9,175 nt of DNA from the NCBI GenBank assembly GCA_964448005.1, contig CAYUUW010000050.1, positions 1-9,175 on the forward strand. Reading direction: 5' to 3'. This DNA comes from CAYUUW01 sp964448005 (lineage in GTDB: Bacteria > Patescibacteriota > Gracilibacteria > UM-FILTER-43-11). This document shows, in pieces, positions 1 to 6,082 of the stretch; position 1 is the first letter of the stretch, and each line of letters opens with the position of its first letter. The position numbers and the translations under genes are program-made. A model generated the notes under the pieces. The model saw only the letters and a list, made by a program, of their open reading frames with translations, made no database searches and was not told where the DNA came from.

Positions 1-1904
1 GTGCTGAGCCTGCGCAGCGCGCATTGGCAGCTCCGGTTTCAGGTTTGGCAGGGAGCCTTGCCGGCGAAGCGATCCTGCCGGCCCCGCCCCCCGCCCCCGT
101 GGAGCCTTCCGTCCGCTTCAAGGCCTATTCCACTCTGCTGGATGAGGCGCAGCAGGACATTTTGGCTCGGATTTCCAGGCAGCATATTGATTTTGTGCCC
201 CTGCGCCGTGAGGCCGACGACGAGCTGATGGAAAAAGTCGCCCTGGCGAATCTTCCTGGGATCTCTGTTTCCAGGGATCAGATGATGGTCTATGCCGACC
301 CCACGCTCATTTCCAAAAGCCAGCTTCCTCTGGTCGCACAAACGCTCAGCCAGCTCCTTCAGGAGCCCAAAGAAGAGCTCCTTAGGGCTTTGGCCATGCG
401 AGAGCTTCGCTATGTCTTCCTCAAGAACAAGCTTCCTCCCGAATCCTCCGATCGGGTCCGGGAAATGAAGCTGAAAGGCGTGGTGCTCCTGCCGGAGCAC
501 TGGCGCTACTACCCGGAAGGTCCTTTGGCCGCCCATGTGCTGGGCTTCATCAACCGCGAGAACCTGGGCCAATACGGCGTGGAGGGGTATTTCAATACCG
601 AATTGGAAGGGAAGACCGGCACCATCTATGCCGAAAGCGACCCGTTTGGCGGCCAGGTCACTGTGGGGCAAGGTGAGATTGTCGATGCGGTGGACGGCGC
701 CTCCCTGGTGCTGACCTTGGATAGGGTGGTGCAGAAGAAGGCCGAGGAGATTCTGGCGTCCCATACCGAGCGCTACCGCGCCGATAGCGGCCAGATGATC
801 ATCATGAACCCCTTCACAGGGGCCATTCTGGCCATGGCCAACTTTCCCAGCTTCGACCCCAATCATTACGCCGACAGCTACACCCTGCGGGCCCTTGAGC
901 CTGGCGAAGAGCCTTATCCCACCACTCCGCTTTTCGGGAAGGACGAGAAAGGCCGCTTTTTTGATCTGAATGCCGAACAGAGGGCGGATCCCAGCCTCCC
1001 CAAGTTCGCCTACGTAAATCGCTTGGGGCCAGGAGTCTTCAAGAACAAGACTATTTCCGAATACTACGAGCCCGGCTCGATCTTCAAGCCCCTGGTGATG
1101 TCCATTGCGCTGGACGCCAAAGAGGTGGAGCCGCAGACGACTTACGACGATACTGGACCCCTGGAAGTGGATGGTTTTCCGATCAGGAACTCTACCGGAA
1201 AATACCATGGAATCGTGACCATGACAGAAATTCTGGAAAAATCCCTCAATACAGGCATGTCCTATGTGGCCAAAACGATAGGCAGTAGGCTGATGCACGA
1301 CTATCTCAAGAAATTCGGCATTGGCGACTATACCAATATTCTTTTGGAGGGCGAAACGAAGGGGGGGCTGGAATACTACAAGCAATGGTCCCCGGCCCAG
1401 CTGCGCACCACTGCTTTCGGCCAAGGCATTGTGGTGACCCCTTTGCAGATGATGGCGGCCTGGTCGGCTTTGGCCAATGGGGGCAAGCTGGTGGAGCCCT
1501 ACATTGTGGAAAGCATTCTGAAGGAGGATGGAGTCGTCAAAACAGAGCCCAAGGTCATCCACAGGGTCATCACGCAGGAAACCTCCCGAAAAATCACCTC
1601 CATGCTCATCAGCACCGTTCAGCAGGGCTACGGGGACAGGATCGGGGTACCGGGCTACCTGATTGCGGGAAAGACAGGAACGGCGCAGATCGCCGGAAAG
1701 GGGAGCAGGTACGAAACAGGGGAAGGATCCACCAACACCTCCTTCATGGGCTATTTCCCCGCGCTCAAGCCCGAATTCCTGATCATGGTCAAATTCGATC
1801 GGCCTAGGATCGGCGAAAACACCTGGGGCGAAACCACCGCCGGCTTGGCCTTCCGCGAAATGGCCCAATTCCTGATCGCTCACTACAATATTCAGCCGAA
1901 TTAA
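1..1904 (+). CDS. ftsI: Class B penicillin-binding protein (FtsI/PBP2-type peptidoglycan transpeptidase), 5' end missing
   Basis: The reading frame (first full codon at base 3) is open to the left edge, so the N-terminal membrane anchor and the RGxIxDRNG-type motif lie outside the window. Numbering from the TTG at base 24, residues 85-205 match the class B pedestal: YADP, then RYYPEG, AAHVLGF and YGVEGYFNTELEGKTG. The transpeptidase domain follows with all three catalytic motifs: SIFK (Ser352, Lys355) in EPGSIFK, SLN (407-409) and KTG (550-552) in AGKTGTAQ. The enzyme cross-links stem peptides of peptidoglycan outside the cytoplasmic membrane. Two oddities are seen. About 50 residues are inserted between the FPSFDPNHY segment and the active-site Ser, and residues 38-92 look like a diverged second copy of the pedestal segment at 111-165. 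There is no PASTA domain. The FtsI versus PBP2 (MrdA) assignment is uncertain; membership of the class B PBP family is not. Palindromic repeats begin directly after the TAA stop. Confidence 0.95.
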   Translation, partial: AEPAQRALAAPVSGLAGSLAGEAILPAPPPAPVEPSVRFKAYSTLLDEAQQDILARISRQHIDFVPLRREADDELMEKVALANLPGISVSRDQMMVYADPTLISKSQLPLVAQTLSQLLQEPKEELLRALAMRELRYVFLKNKLPPESSDRVREMKLKGVVLLPEHWRYYPEGPLAAHVLGFINRENLGQYGVEGYFNTELEGKTGTIYAESDPFGGQVTVGQGEIVDAVDGASLVLTLDRVVQKKAEEILASHTERYRADSGQMIIMNPFTGAILAMANFPSFDPNHYADSYTLRALEPGEEPYPTTPLFGKDEKGRFFDLNAEQRADPSLPKFAYVNRLGPGVFKNKTISEYYEPGSIFKPLVMSIALDAKEVEPQTTYDDTGPLEVDGFPIRNSTGKYHGIVTMTEILEKSLNTGMSYVAKTIGSRLMHDYLKKFGIGDYTNILLEGETKGGLEYYKQWSPAQLRTTAFGQGIVVTPLQMMAAWSALANGGKLVEPYIVESILKEDGVVKTEPKVIHRVITQETSRKITSMLISTVQQGYGDRIGVPGYLIAGKTGTAQIAGKGSRYETGEGSTNTSFMGYFPALKPEFLIMVKFDRPRIGENTWGETTAGLAFREMAQFLIAHYNIQPN

Positions 1905-1931
1905 ATTGGGAGCATGGGGATTATTGGGATA
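1905..1931 (+). repeat. Short array of degenerate 9-bp repeats (consensus ATTGGGATT), 3 units
   Basis: Immediately after the PBP stop codon three 9-mers lie head to tail: ATTGGGAGC, ATGGGGATT and ATTGGGATA. The same 9-mer recurs in inverted orientation at 2041-2085 and in direct orientation at 8676-8738. Read directly from the sequence; function unknown. Confidence 0.6.
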
Positions 1932-2058
1932 CCCCAACTGTCATTTCCATGAAAATGGGAATCCAGTGCAGGTGCTTCTTGGAGGCCCTCCCAATACCCG
2001 CGCTGGATTCTGGGTCGCAGCCCGGAATGACATACAGGGGCATCCCCATAATCTCAAT
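1914..2058. repeat. Compound palindromic intergenic element (about 145 bp imperfect hairpin)
   Basis: Two nested pairs of inverted arms are visible. The outer pair, 1914-1935 against 2037-2058, matches at 18 of 22 positions. The inner pair, 1939-1966 against 2003-2032, begins TGTCATTTCC and ends GGAATGACA, and its inner ends read ATCCAG and CTGGAT. A small perfect palindrome, GGAGGCCCTCC, sits at 1981-1991 near the tip. The left inner arm itself reads ATTTCC-N8-GGGAAT, one base from the dRS3-type core ATTCCC-N8-GGGAAT known from Neisseria. That is a structural resemblance only and does not imply relatedness. No transposase is encoded, so this is a non-autonomous repeat or a structured intergenic element. 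It could also act as a terminator after the PBP gene, although no U-tract follows. Confidence 0.7.
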
Positions 2059-2085
2059 CATCTCAACTTTCCCAATAATCCCAAC
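2041..2085 (-). repeat. Array of degenerate 9-bp repeats, 5 units (consensus on this strand AATCCCAAT)
   Basis: Five consecutive 9-mers are read on the + strand: CATCCCCAT, AATCTCAAT, CATCTCAAC, TTTCCCAAT and AATCCCAAC. This is the reverse complement of the ATTGGGATT unit at 1905-1931. The array ends 11 bases before the -35 region of the secE promoter. Its left end overlaps the outer arm of the compound palindrome. Confidence 0.65.
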
Positions 2086-2096
2086 AAAAAAATTCC

Positions 2097-2126
2097 TTGC
2101 GCCAATAATATCCATTCTGCTATAAT
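2097..2126 (+). promoter_or_regulatory. Sigma-70-type extended -10 promoter for the secE-nusG cluster
   Basis: A perfect TATAAT at 2121-2126 is preceded by TGC (extended -10, TGnTATAAT). A weak -35, TTGCGC at 2097-2102, stands 18 bp upstream, matching TTGACA at the three TTG positions only. Transcription would start near 2133, leaving a leader of about 20 nt before the secE ATG at 2154. Position, extended -10 and gene context agree; no other comparably good promoter is visible in this cluster. Confidence 0.7.
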
Positions 2127-2153
2127 CCGCTTGCGCCGCCTTTTTAAAAGTGC

Positions 2154-2339
2154 ATGTCTATGCTGAAAAAATACCTCGAGGGGAGTTTCCAGGAGCTTCG
2201 CAACGTCACTTGGCCCACCAAAAAGCAGGCTATTCGCATCACCACGATCGTTTTCATTTTCATGGTGGTCGCCGGGGTTGCTTTGGGCTTTTTGGATCAG
2301 CTGATGGCGTGGGGCTATCGCGCTCTTTTATCTATCTAA
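2154..2339 (+). CDS. secE: Preprotein translocase subunit SecE
   Basis: A 61-residue single-span SecE of the short bacterial type. SecE clamps SecY in the SecYEG protein-conducting channel of the cytoplasmic membrane. The amphipathic N-terminal helix carries the family signature ELRNVTWPTKKQ (residues 14-25, fitting the E-L-x-x-V-x-W-P-x-x pattern). One hydrophobic span follows at about 28-50. The start is either ATG 2154 or ATG 2160, which differ by two residues. Neither has a Shine-Dalgarno sequence. The gene sits 13 nt ahead of nusG, the usual bacterial order, and is the first gene after the extended -10 promoter. Confidence 0.95.
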   Translation: MSMLKKYLEGSFQELRNVTWPTKKQAIRITTIVFIFMVVAGVALGFLDQLMAWGYRALLSI

Positions 2340-2352
2340 ACCTTATTCCTGA

Positions 2353-2898
2353 ATGGCAAAGCAAGCCAAAGGCACAGGGCGAAACTGGTACGTCCTGCAC
2401 ACCTATTCCGGCTACGAGGACGCCGTTGAAAAAGCGCTTCGCCAGCGTATCGAAGCCATGAACATGCAGGACTACATTTTCGATGTCATGGTCCCCAAGG
2501 AGACCCAAATTGTCATCAAGCGCGGCGAGCCTATCGAAGAAAAGAAGCGCGTTTTCCCCGGCTACGTTCTGGTGGAAATGATTGTGACGGACGATTCCTG
2601 GTACGTGGTGCGAAATACCCCCAATGTCACCGGCTTCGTCGGCTCCGGAAACATCCCTGTCCCGGTCACTCCGGAGGAGTTCGGAGTCATTCAGAGGCAT
2701 TCCGGCGGCCAAGAGGCCAAATTCAAGATCGATTTGACGGAAGGCGAGAGCGTGGTGATCAACAGCGGCCCTTTTGCCGGCTACGAAGGCTTTGTGGAGA
2801 AGGTCGACGCCGAAAAGGGGAAGGTCAAGGTCCTGGTCACCTTTTTCGATCGAGAAACGCCGGTGGAGCTCGATTTCACCCAAGTAAAGAAAAAATAA
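2353..2898 (+). CDS. nusG: Transcription termination/antitermination factor NusG
   Basis: A 181-residue NusG, the same length as the E. coli protein. The NGN domain spans about residues 10-118, with WYVLHTYSGYE (12-22), FPGYVLVEM (68-76) and VRNTPNVTGFVG (86-97). A C-terminal KOW domain follows at about 128-180, with EGESVVINSGPFAGYEG (130-146). NusG binds the RNA polymerase clamp and, through KOW, Rho or ribosomal S10, coupling transcription to translation. The start ATG at 2353 has no Shine-Dalgarno; the preceding bases are pyrimidine-rich (CCTTATTCCT). Its TAA is directly followed by the ATG of the next gene (TAAATG), suggesting translational coupling. Confidence 0.97.
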   Translation: MAKQAKGTGRNWYVLHTYSGYEDAVEKALRQRIEAMNMQDYIFDVMVPKETQIVIKRGEPIEEKKRVFPGYVLVEMIVTDDSWYVVRNTPNVTGFVGSGNIPVPVTPEEFGVIQRHSGGQEAKFKIDLTEGESVVINSGPFAGYEGFVEKVDAEKGKVKVLVTFFDRETPVELDFTQVKKK

Positions 2899-3521
2899 AT
2901 GGATCGTTTCCTGGCGGCCATGATCGTGCTGACTTTGATGGCAGGCCTTGGTGCCGCCGATTACTGGATCAATTTGAGAGGGGGTTCGGAGCTAGAAGAT
3001 CTTGTTTCGGCTTCTTTGCCTCCGCTCCCGCCCCAGGAATCTCTTCCCGAGGCGGCGGTCGCCGAACCCCCCCCTTCCGTCGATTTTTTCCCTTCGCCGC
3101 TTCAGGCCCAGCTGCTCTCCACCTATTTCCTTCAGCCTCCGCAGCGCATGCGGCAGCTCTTCGAAGTCTTCGACCTGGCTTCGTTGGCCGGGGTGGAAGT
3201 CAGCCAGCTGCGACTGCAGCCCCTTTCCGGAATCGCCCAGGACTCCTTGGTGGTCTATCGCATTCAGGACAGCTCCCGATCCGCCAGCCTGGCTTACCTG
3301 AATCTGAAGTTGGCCTTGCTTTCCCAGCTGCAGGACGCTACTCTGGTGAACGAGACTGGCTCGGCCTACGGCGAAAACAGCTTTTTCTTCAATTCGCCTC
3401 AGGCTTCCGAAACCGCTTTCCTGCTGGCTCAATCCAGCGATTTCCTCTGGGGTTTCCAATACTCAAAGTCCTCCGCTCTCGCCTTCGGCGCGGTCCAGGC
3501 CATCCTGCAGTCGCCCTCCAG
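2899..3521 (+). CDS. Exported or membrane-anchored protein of unknown function, 3' end lost in scaffold gap
   Basis: I do not recognise this family. At least 207 residues are visible before the gap. Residues 1-21 form a hydrophobic N-terminal segment that could be a signal peptide or a membrane anchor. Residues 40-68 are Pro/Ala/Ser-rich and probably a linker. From about 75 to 205 there is a folded-looking alpha/beta domain with LVVYRIQD (117-124), FFFNSP (162-167) and LWGFQYSK (183-190), suggesting an extracytoplasmic domain. The ATG abuts the nusG stop, so it is very probably translated in the same operon. The stop codon is not seen. The frame happens to stay open through the Ns into rplK, but that fusion is not credible because L11 has its own start and full length. 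The visible part may be nearly complete. Confidence 0.75.
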
Positions 3522-3531
3522 NNNNNNNNNN
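3522..3531. other. Scaffold gap (10 N)
   Basis: Ten consecutive N mark a join of unknown true length between two contigs. The end of the upstream hypothetical gene and the rplK leader may be incomplete. No conclusion about spacing, frame or missing sequence can be drawn across it. Confidence 0.99.
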
Positions 3532-3588
3532 CCAGTGCCAGCCAGCCCCCATCCGCTTAGTCGTTTTAATCTCCTAATTTCCTCACCT

Positions 3589-4011
3589 GTGTCAAAGAAA
3601 GTCACCAAACTCATCAAGCTGCAGATTCCAGCTGGAAAAGCCAACCCCGCTCCTCCTGTCGGCCCTGCTTTGGGTCAGCATGGCGTGAACATCCAGGAGT
3701 TCTGCAGCCAGTTCAACGAAAGGACTCGCGAAATGGGCGGCACCATCGTTCCGGTGGTCATCAGCGTCCATGAGGACCGCTCCTTCAGCTTCATCACAAA
3801 AACCCCTCCAGCCGCGGAGCTGATCAAGAAGGCCCTTGGCCTGGAATCGGGCAGCAAGCAGCCCCAGAAGGACAAGGTCGGCACCATCACCCAGGCCCAG
3901 CTTCGCCAGATTGCCGAAACCAAGATGCCCGACCTGAACGCCAATGACGTGGAGCAGGCCATGCTCATCATCGCCGGCACGGCCAAGAGCATGGGAGTTG
4001 TCGTCCAATAA
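3589..4011 (+). CDS. rplK: 50S ribosomal protein L11
   Basis: A 140-residue L11, close to the usual 141-142. It binds the GTPase-associated region of 23S rRNA at the base of the L7/L12 stalk. The N-terminal domain has KLIKLQIPAGKANPAPPVGP (7-26), the proline-rich region that forms the thiostrepton site. It is followed by ALGQHGVNIQEFC (27-39) and FNERT (42-46). The C-terminal rRNA-binding domain has LRQIAETKMPDLNANDVEQA (105-124) and ends GTAKSMGVVVQ. The start is a GTG at 3589 giving (M)SKKVTKLIK, which fits the family N terminus exactly. The bases before it are pyrimidine-rich (TTTCCTCACCT) with no Shine-Dalgarno. The frame is open further upstream to the gap, but that extension is not L11-like. 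Confidence 0.97.
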   Translation: MSKKVTKLIKLQIPAGKANPAPPVGPALGQHGVNIQEFCSQFNERTREMGGTIVPVVISVHEDRSFSFITKTPPAAELIKKALGLESGSKQPQKDKVGTITQAQLRQIAETKMPDLNANDVEQAMLIIAGTAKSMGVVVQ

Positions 4012-4019
4012 TGTCAAAA

Positions 4020-4101
4020 GACCAATTCTCAATTTCCAAATAAATTCGAAATTCAAATTTCAAAAAATTGTTTGGAAACTGGTCATTGGAAATTGAAAAT
4101 T
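4020..4101. repeat. AT-rich palindromic repeat between rplK and rplA
   Basis: AATTCTCAATTTCCAAA (4024-4040) pairs with ATTGGAAATTGAAAATT (4085-4101) at 15 of 17 positions. Additional short arms, GACCA at 4020-4024 with TGGTC at 4080-4084, and CCAAA with TTTGG, allow alternative foldings. The inner segment is itself built from AAATTC/GAATTT-like words. I recall similar AT-rich palindromes as dispersed repeats in Patescibacteria assemblies, but cannot verify this here. It could attenuate or process the rplK-rplA message, or simply be an inserted repeat. Confidence 0.65.
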
Positions 4102-4154
4102 TAATTCTGTGGGAGGCTTCGAAAGCCGCTATCACCACGCAATCCTTCATTTGT

Positions 4155-4853
4155 ATGGCCCGAGGAAAAAAATACCGCGCCGCCGCGGAAAAGATCGACA
4201 GGAACAAGCTTTACAGCCTTTCGGAGGCAGTTGCCTTGACCCAGCAGACCAGCGTCAGCAAATTCGACGCCACGCTGGAGGCGCATTTTACCTTGGGCAT
4301 CGATCCCAAGAAGCCCGAGCAGAACATCCGAGGGACCCTTTCCTTGCCCCATGGGTCCGGGAAGCAGTACCGCATTGCAGCCATTGTAGGGGAAGATAAG
4401 GCGGCGGCAGCCAAAGCGGCCGGCGCGGATGCGGCTGGAATGGAGGGGCTGATCGACGAGCTGGCCACAGGCAAGATCGATTACGATGTGATCGTGGCTT
4501 CTCCCGACGCCATGAAGAAGCTTGGAAAGGTCGCCAAGGTCCTGGGCCAAAAAGGACTGATGCCCAATCCGAAATCCGGAACGGTGACGACTGAAATCGA
4601 AAAAACCATCAAGGAGCTCAAGGCGGGCCGAGTCGAGTACCGCAACGACAAGCAGGCCGGCATCCATGTTGCTGTAGGGAAAATGTCCTTTGCCGCCGAT
4701 GCCCTGGAGAACAACGCCAAAGCCCTGCTGAAAGCCTTGCGCGATGCCAAGCCTGCCGGAATCAAGGGGACCTTGATCACCAGCTTTGCTTTGGCTTCCA
4801 CCATGGGCCCTAGTGTTCGCGTGGATGTGAACGAAGCCATGAAGAATCTTTAG
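4155..4853 (+). CDS. rplA: 50S ribosomal protein L1
   Basis: A 232-residue L1, normal length. It forms the mobile L1 stalk near the E site, and in many bacteria represses its own operon by binding the mRNA. The family signature lies at residues 128-146 (GQKGLMPNPKSGTV at 131-144). The N terminus MARGKKYR and the C-terminal TMGPSVRVDV (216-225) also fit. I chose ATG 4155 because it gives the standard N terminus. The frame is open upstream through the AT-rich palindrome, but that translation is not L1-like. No Shine-Dalgarno is seen directly upstream; the 20 bases before the start are 14/20 pyrimidine. An L1-binding operator was not recognisable, although the rplK leader is interrupted by the gap. 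Confidence 0.97.
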   Translation: MARGKKYRAAAEKIDRNKLYSLSEAVALTQQTSVSKFDATLEAHFTLGIDPKKPEQNIRGTLSLPHGSGKQYRIAAIVGEDKAAAAKAAGADAAGMEGLIDELATGKIDYDVIVASPDAMKKLGKVAKVLGQKGLMPNPKSGTVTTEIEKTIKELKAGRVEYRNDKQAGIHVAVGKMSFAADALENNAKALLKALRDAKPAGIKGTLITSFALASTMGPSVRVDVNEAMKNL

Positions 4854-4881
4854 CCTGCTTCGGGCCACAGCCACTCTCCCC

Positions 4882-5310
4882 ATGAAGCTTCGCGTCAAAC
4901 GCATCGACCTCTCGCTGCCCCTACCCGTTTACCAAAGCGCAGGGGCAGTCGGTTTCGATTTTTTGGCCCGCCAGACCATTGATGTTCTTCCGGGCGGCTT
5001 GGCGCTGGTGCCCGCCAATCTGATCGTGGAGGTTCCGGAGAGCTATGCCTTGCTGGTCTTTTCCAGGAGCTCCACCCCGCGCAAGCACGGGCTGAGCATG
5101 CCTCATGGGGTGGGAGTGATCGACCAGGACTATTGCGGAGAAGGGGACGAGGTGATGATCCAAGTGCAGAATTTCACTGCGGCTCCGGTCACGGTGGAGC
5201 GGGGAACTCGACTGGCCCAGGGGCTTTTGGTTCGGGTCGATCGCATGGAGATCGAGGAGGCGGACCGGATGGAGAGGGAGACCCGGGGGGGATTCGGGAG
5301 CACGGATTGA
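4882..5310 (+). CDS. dut: Deoxyuridine 5'-triphosphate nucleotidohydrolase (dUTPase), trimeric type
   Basis: A 142-residue protein with all five dUTPase motifs in order: AGAVGFDFLA (20-29), FSRSST (60-65), GVGVIDQDYCGE (76-87, with the catalytic-type Asp81), RGTRLAQ (107-113) and RGGFGSTD (135-142). It hydrolyses dUTP to dUMP and pyrophosphate, which keeps uracil out of DNA and supplies dUMP for thymidylate synthesis. Deviations are small: motif 2 has Ser where GRSS has Gly, and the C-terminal motif 5 is compact and ends in Asp rather than Gly. The gene starts 28 nt after rplA, probably in the same transcript, in the place where rplJ-rplL commonly follow. The start ATG is preceded by CACTCTCCCC, with no Shine-Dalgarno. 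It ends in TGA, supporting UGA as a stop. Confidence 0.93.
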   Translation: MKLRVKRIDLSLPLPVYQSAGAVGFDFLARQTIDVLPGGLALVPANLIVEVPESYALLVFSRSSTPRKHGLSMPHGVGVIDQDYCGEGDEVMIQVQNFTAAPVTVERGTRLAQGLLVRVDRMEIEEADRMERETRGGFGSTD

Positions 5311-5578
5311 GTCATTGCAGTGAATTGGAGTGAGGCAAGGTTAAAAAGCTCCTTTTTAGGCTTGCTTGAATTATTTTTATGTTTCCTGAATTTAATTTTA
5401 TTCCACCTCAAAAACTATAATTAAACTTTATTCTAAGCCATTTTTATGATCAATAAAATTATACAGGAATGAAATTTGACTTCGAGTCCGGATAAAATTA
5501 TTGTGCATGTCGTAATAAAGAAAAAAAGCAAAAAAATTCCCCCTCCAATTTTGCTTTTATTTTTTTATTCCAATCCCT
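5311..5578. other. AT-rich non-coding region downstream of dut
   Basis: These 268 bases are far more AT-rich than the rest of the window and carry no convincing gene. They contain a TATAAT at 5416-5421 without a -35, a TTGACT at 5476-5481 whose nearest -10-like TAAAAT (5493-5498) is only 11 bp away, a weak hairpin at 5342-5358, and an A-tract/T-tract inverted repeat at about 5521-5566 around AAAGCAAA and TTTGCTTT. A promoter for the following small genes is likely somewhere here, but I cannot place it. Confidence 0.6.
5342..5358 (+). terminator. Possible weak terminator hairpin after dut
   Basis: TAAAAAG and CTTTTTA pair over 7 bp around a CTC loop, about 30 bases after the dut stop. The stem is AT-rich, and T-rich sequence follows only loosely, so intrinsic termination is uncertain. 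Confidence 0.25.
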
Positions 5579-6040
5579 ATGGAGGGTCGAAAAAATTCTT
5601 CCGAAACAGAATCTTCCGGAGCATATTTTTTTCAGTTTACTCCTGCCAAACCACGACCCCTCGGCAAAGGCAGGTTGGGCCCCCGGTTGATACCCGGAAT
5701 TCCAGCTGAAATAGAGGATGTTGATTCCAGTGTTCTGGAAGTTCAGGCTCCGGGCGATGAGAAAAACCCTTTCCTAATGGGGGAAAGGCTGTATCTTTAT
5801 TTGCTTAGGCTTGCGTCCGACAAAAGGGTTGATCTCGGAAAACTTTTGTCCCAATACCGATTGGATTCGATTAACCTAGCCGCCGCCAGAGCCATGGTCT
5901 CCAATGCCCTGGCCCAGAATTCTTCTGGGGATCGAAGAAGTCATAGTGCACGGGAAATTTGGCTTGATCCCCCTGTGCTAAGAGTTGCCCTTGAGGCCTT
6001 AGAAGCAGCTGCGGCCAGGACGGAGAAAAGCCTTCTTTGA
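5579..6040 (+). CDS. Small protein of unknown function, paralogue A of a tandem pair
   Basis: A 153-residue protein that I do not recognise. The first 45 residues look disordered (Ser/Pro/Gly/Arg-rich). The core at about 50-145 is shared with the next gene. By hand alignment roughly 41 of 90 positions are identical, including SSxVLxVxAP, LLxQY and a strongly kept stretch, RxMxSNxLAxxSxGxxRSH (104-122), followed by WL and VLRVAL (133-138). There is no signal peptide or membrane span, so it is probably cytoplasmic. The predicted folding is mainly helical. Conservation of a paralogue shows this is a real coding region. The start at ATG 5579 is the first in frame, preceded by a pyrimidine-rich tract; a slightly later start is possible. 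Base composition is lower in GC than the ribosomal genes, which may mean acquisition or low expression. It ends in TGA. Confidence 0.75.
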   Translation: MEGRKNSSETESSGAYFFQFTPAKPRPLGKGRLGPRLIPGIPAEIEDVDSSVLEVQAPGDEKNPFLMGERLYLYLLRLASDKRVDLGKLLSQYRLDSINLAAARAMVSNALAQNSSGDRRSHSAREIWLDPPVLRVALEALEAAAARTEKSLL

Positions 6041-6082
6041 TTTGGTCTTTTTAGCGCCGCTTTGGTTTTCTAACTTCTATTT

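Noticed and set aside
39..1937. 632-codon ORF on the minus strand across the PBP gene
   Set aside because: Fully antisense to a clear PBP with all catalytic motifs; its translation shows no family features and arises from the GC-rich codon pattern.
1905..2085. CRISPR array or tRNA gene in the repeat-rich spacers
   Set aside because: The repeats are 9-bp contiguous units without spacers, the palindromes lack cloverleaf geometry, and no cas gene is nearby.
2899..4011. Single 370-codon gene fusing the unknown protein to L11
   Set aside because: It runs through ten N of unknown true length, and L11 has a proper GTG start and normal length of its own.
4068..4154. N-terminal extension of rplA from an upstream start
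   Set aside because: The extension translates the AT-rich palindrome and does not resemble any L1; ATG 4155 gives the family N terminus MARGKKYR.
5416..5421. TATAAT as a promoter for the paralogous genes
   Set aside because: No -35 or TGn extension, in a stretch so AT-rich that chance matches are expected, and about 160 bases from the start codon.
5308..5422. UGA read as glycine, extending dut
   Set aside because: The dUTPase already ends with its motif 5 at the TGA, as the family does, and no conserved gene here has an internal UGA.
5476..5709. 77-codon ORF starting in the AT-rich region
   Set aside because: It overlaps paralogue A in another frame, its product is low-complexity, and only the other frame is conserved in the second copy.
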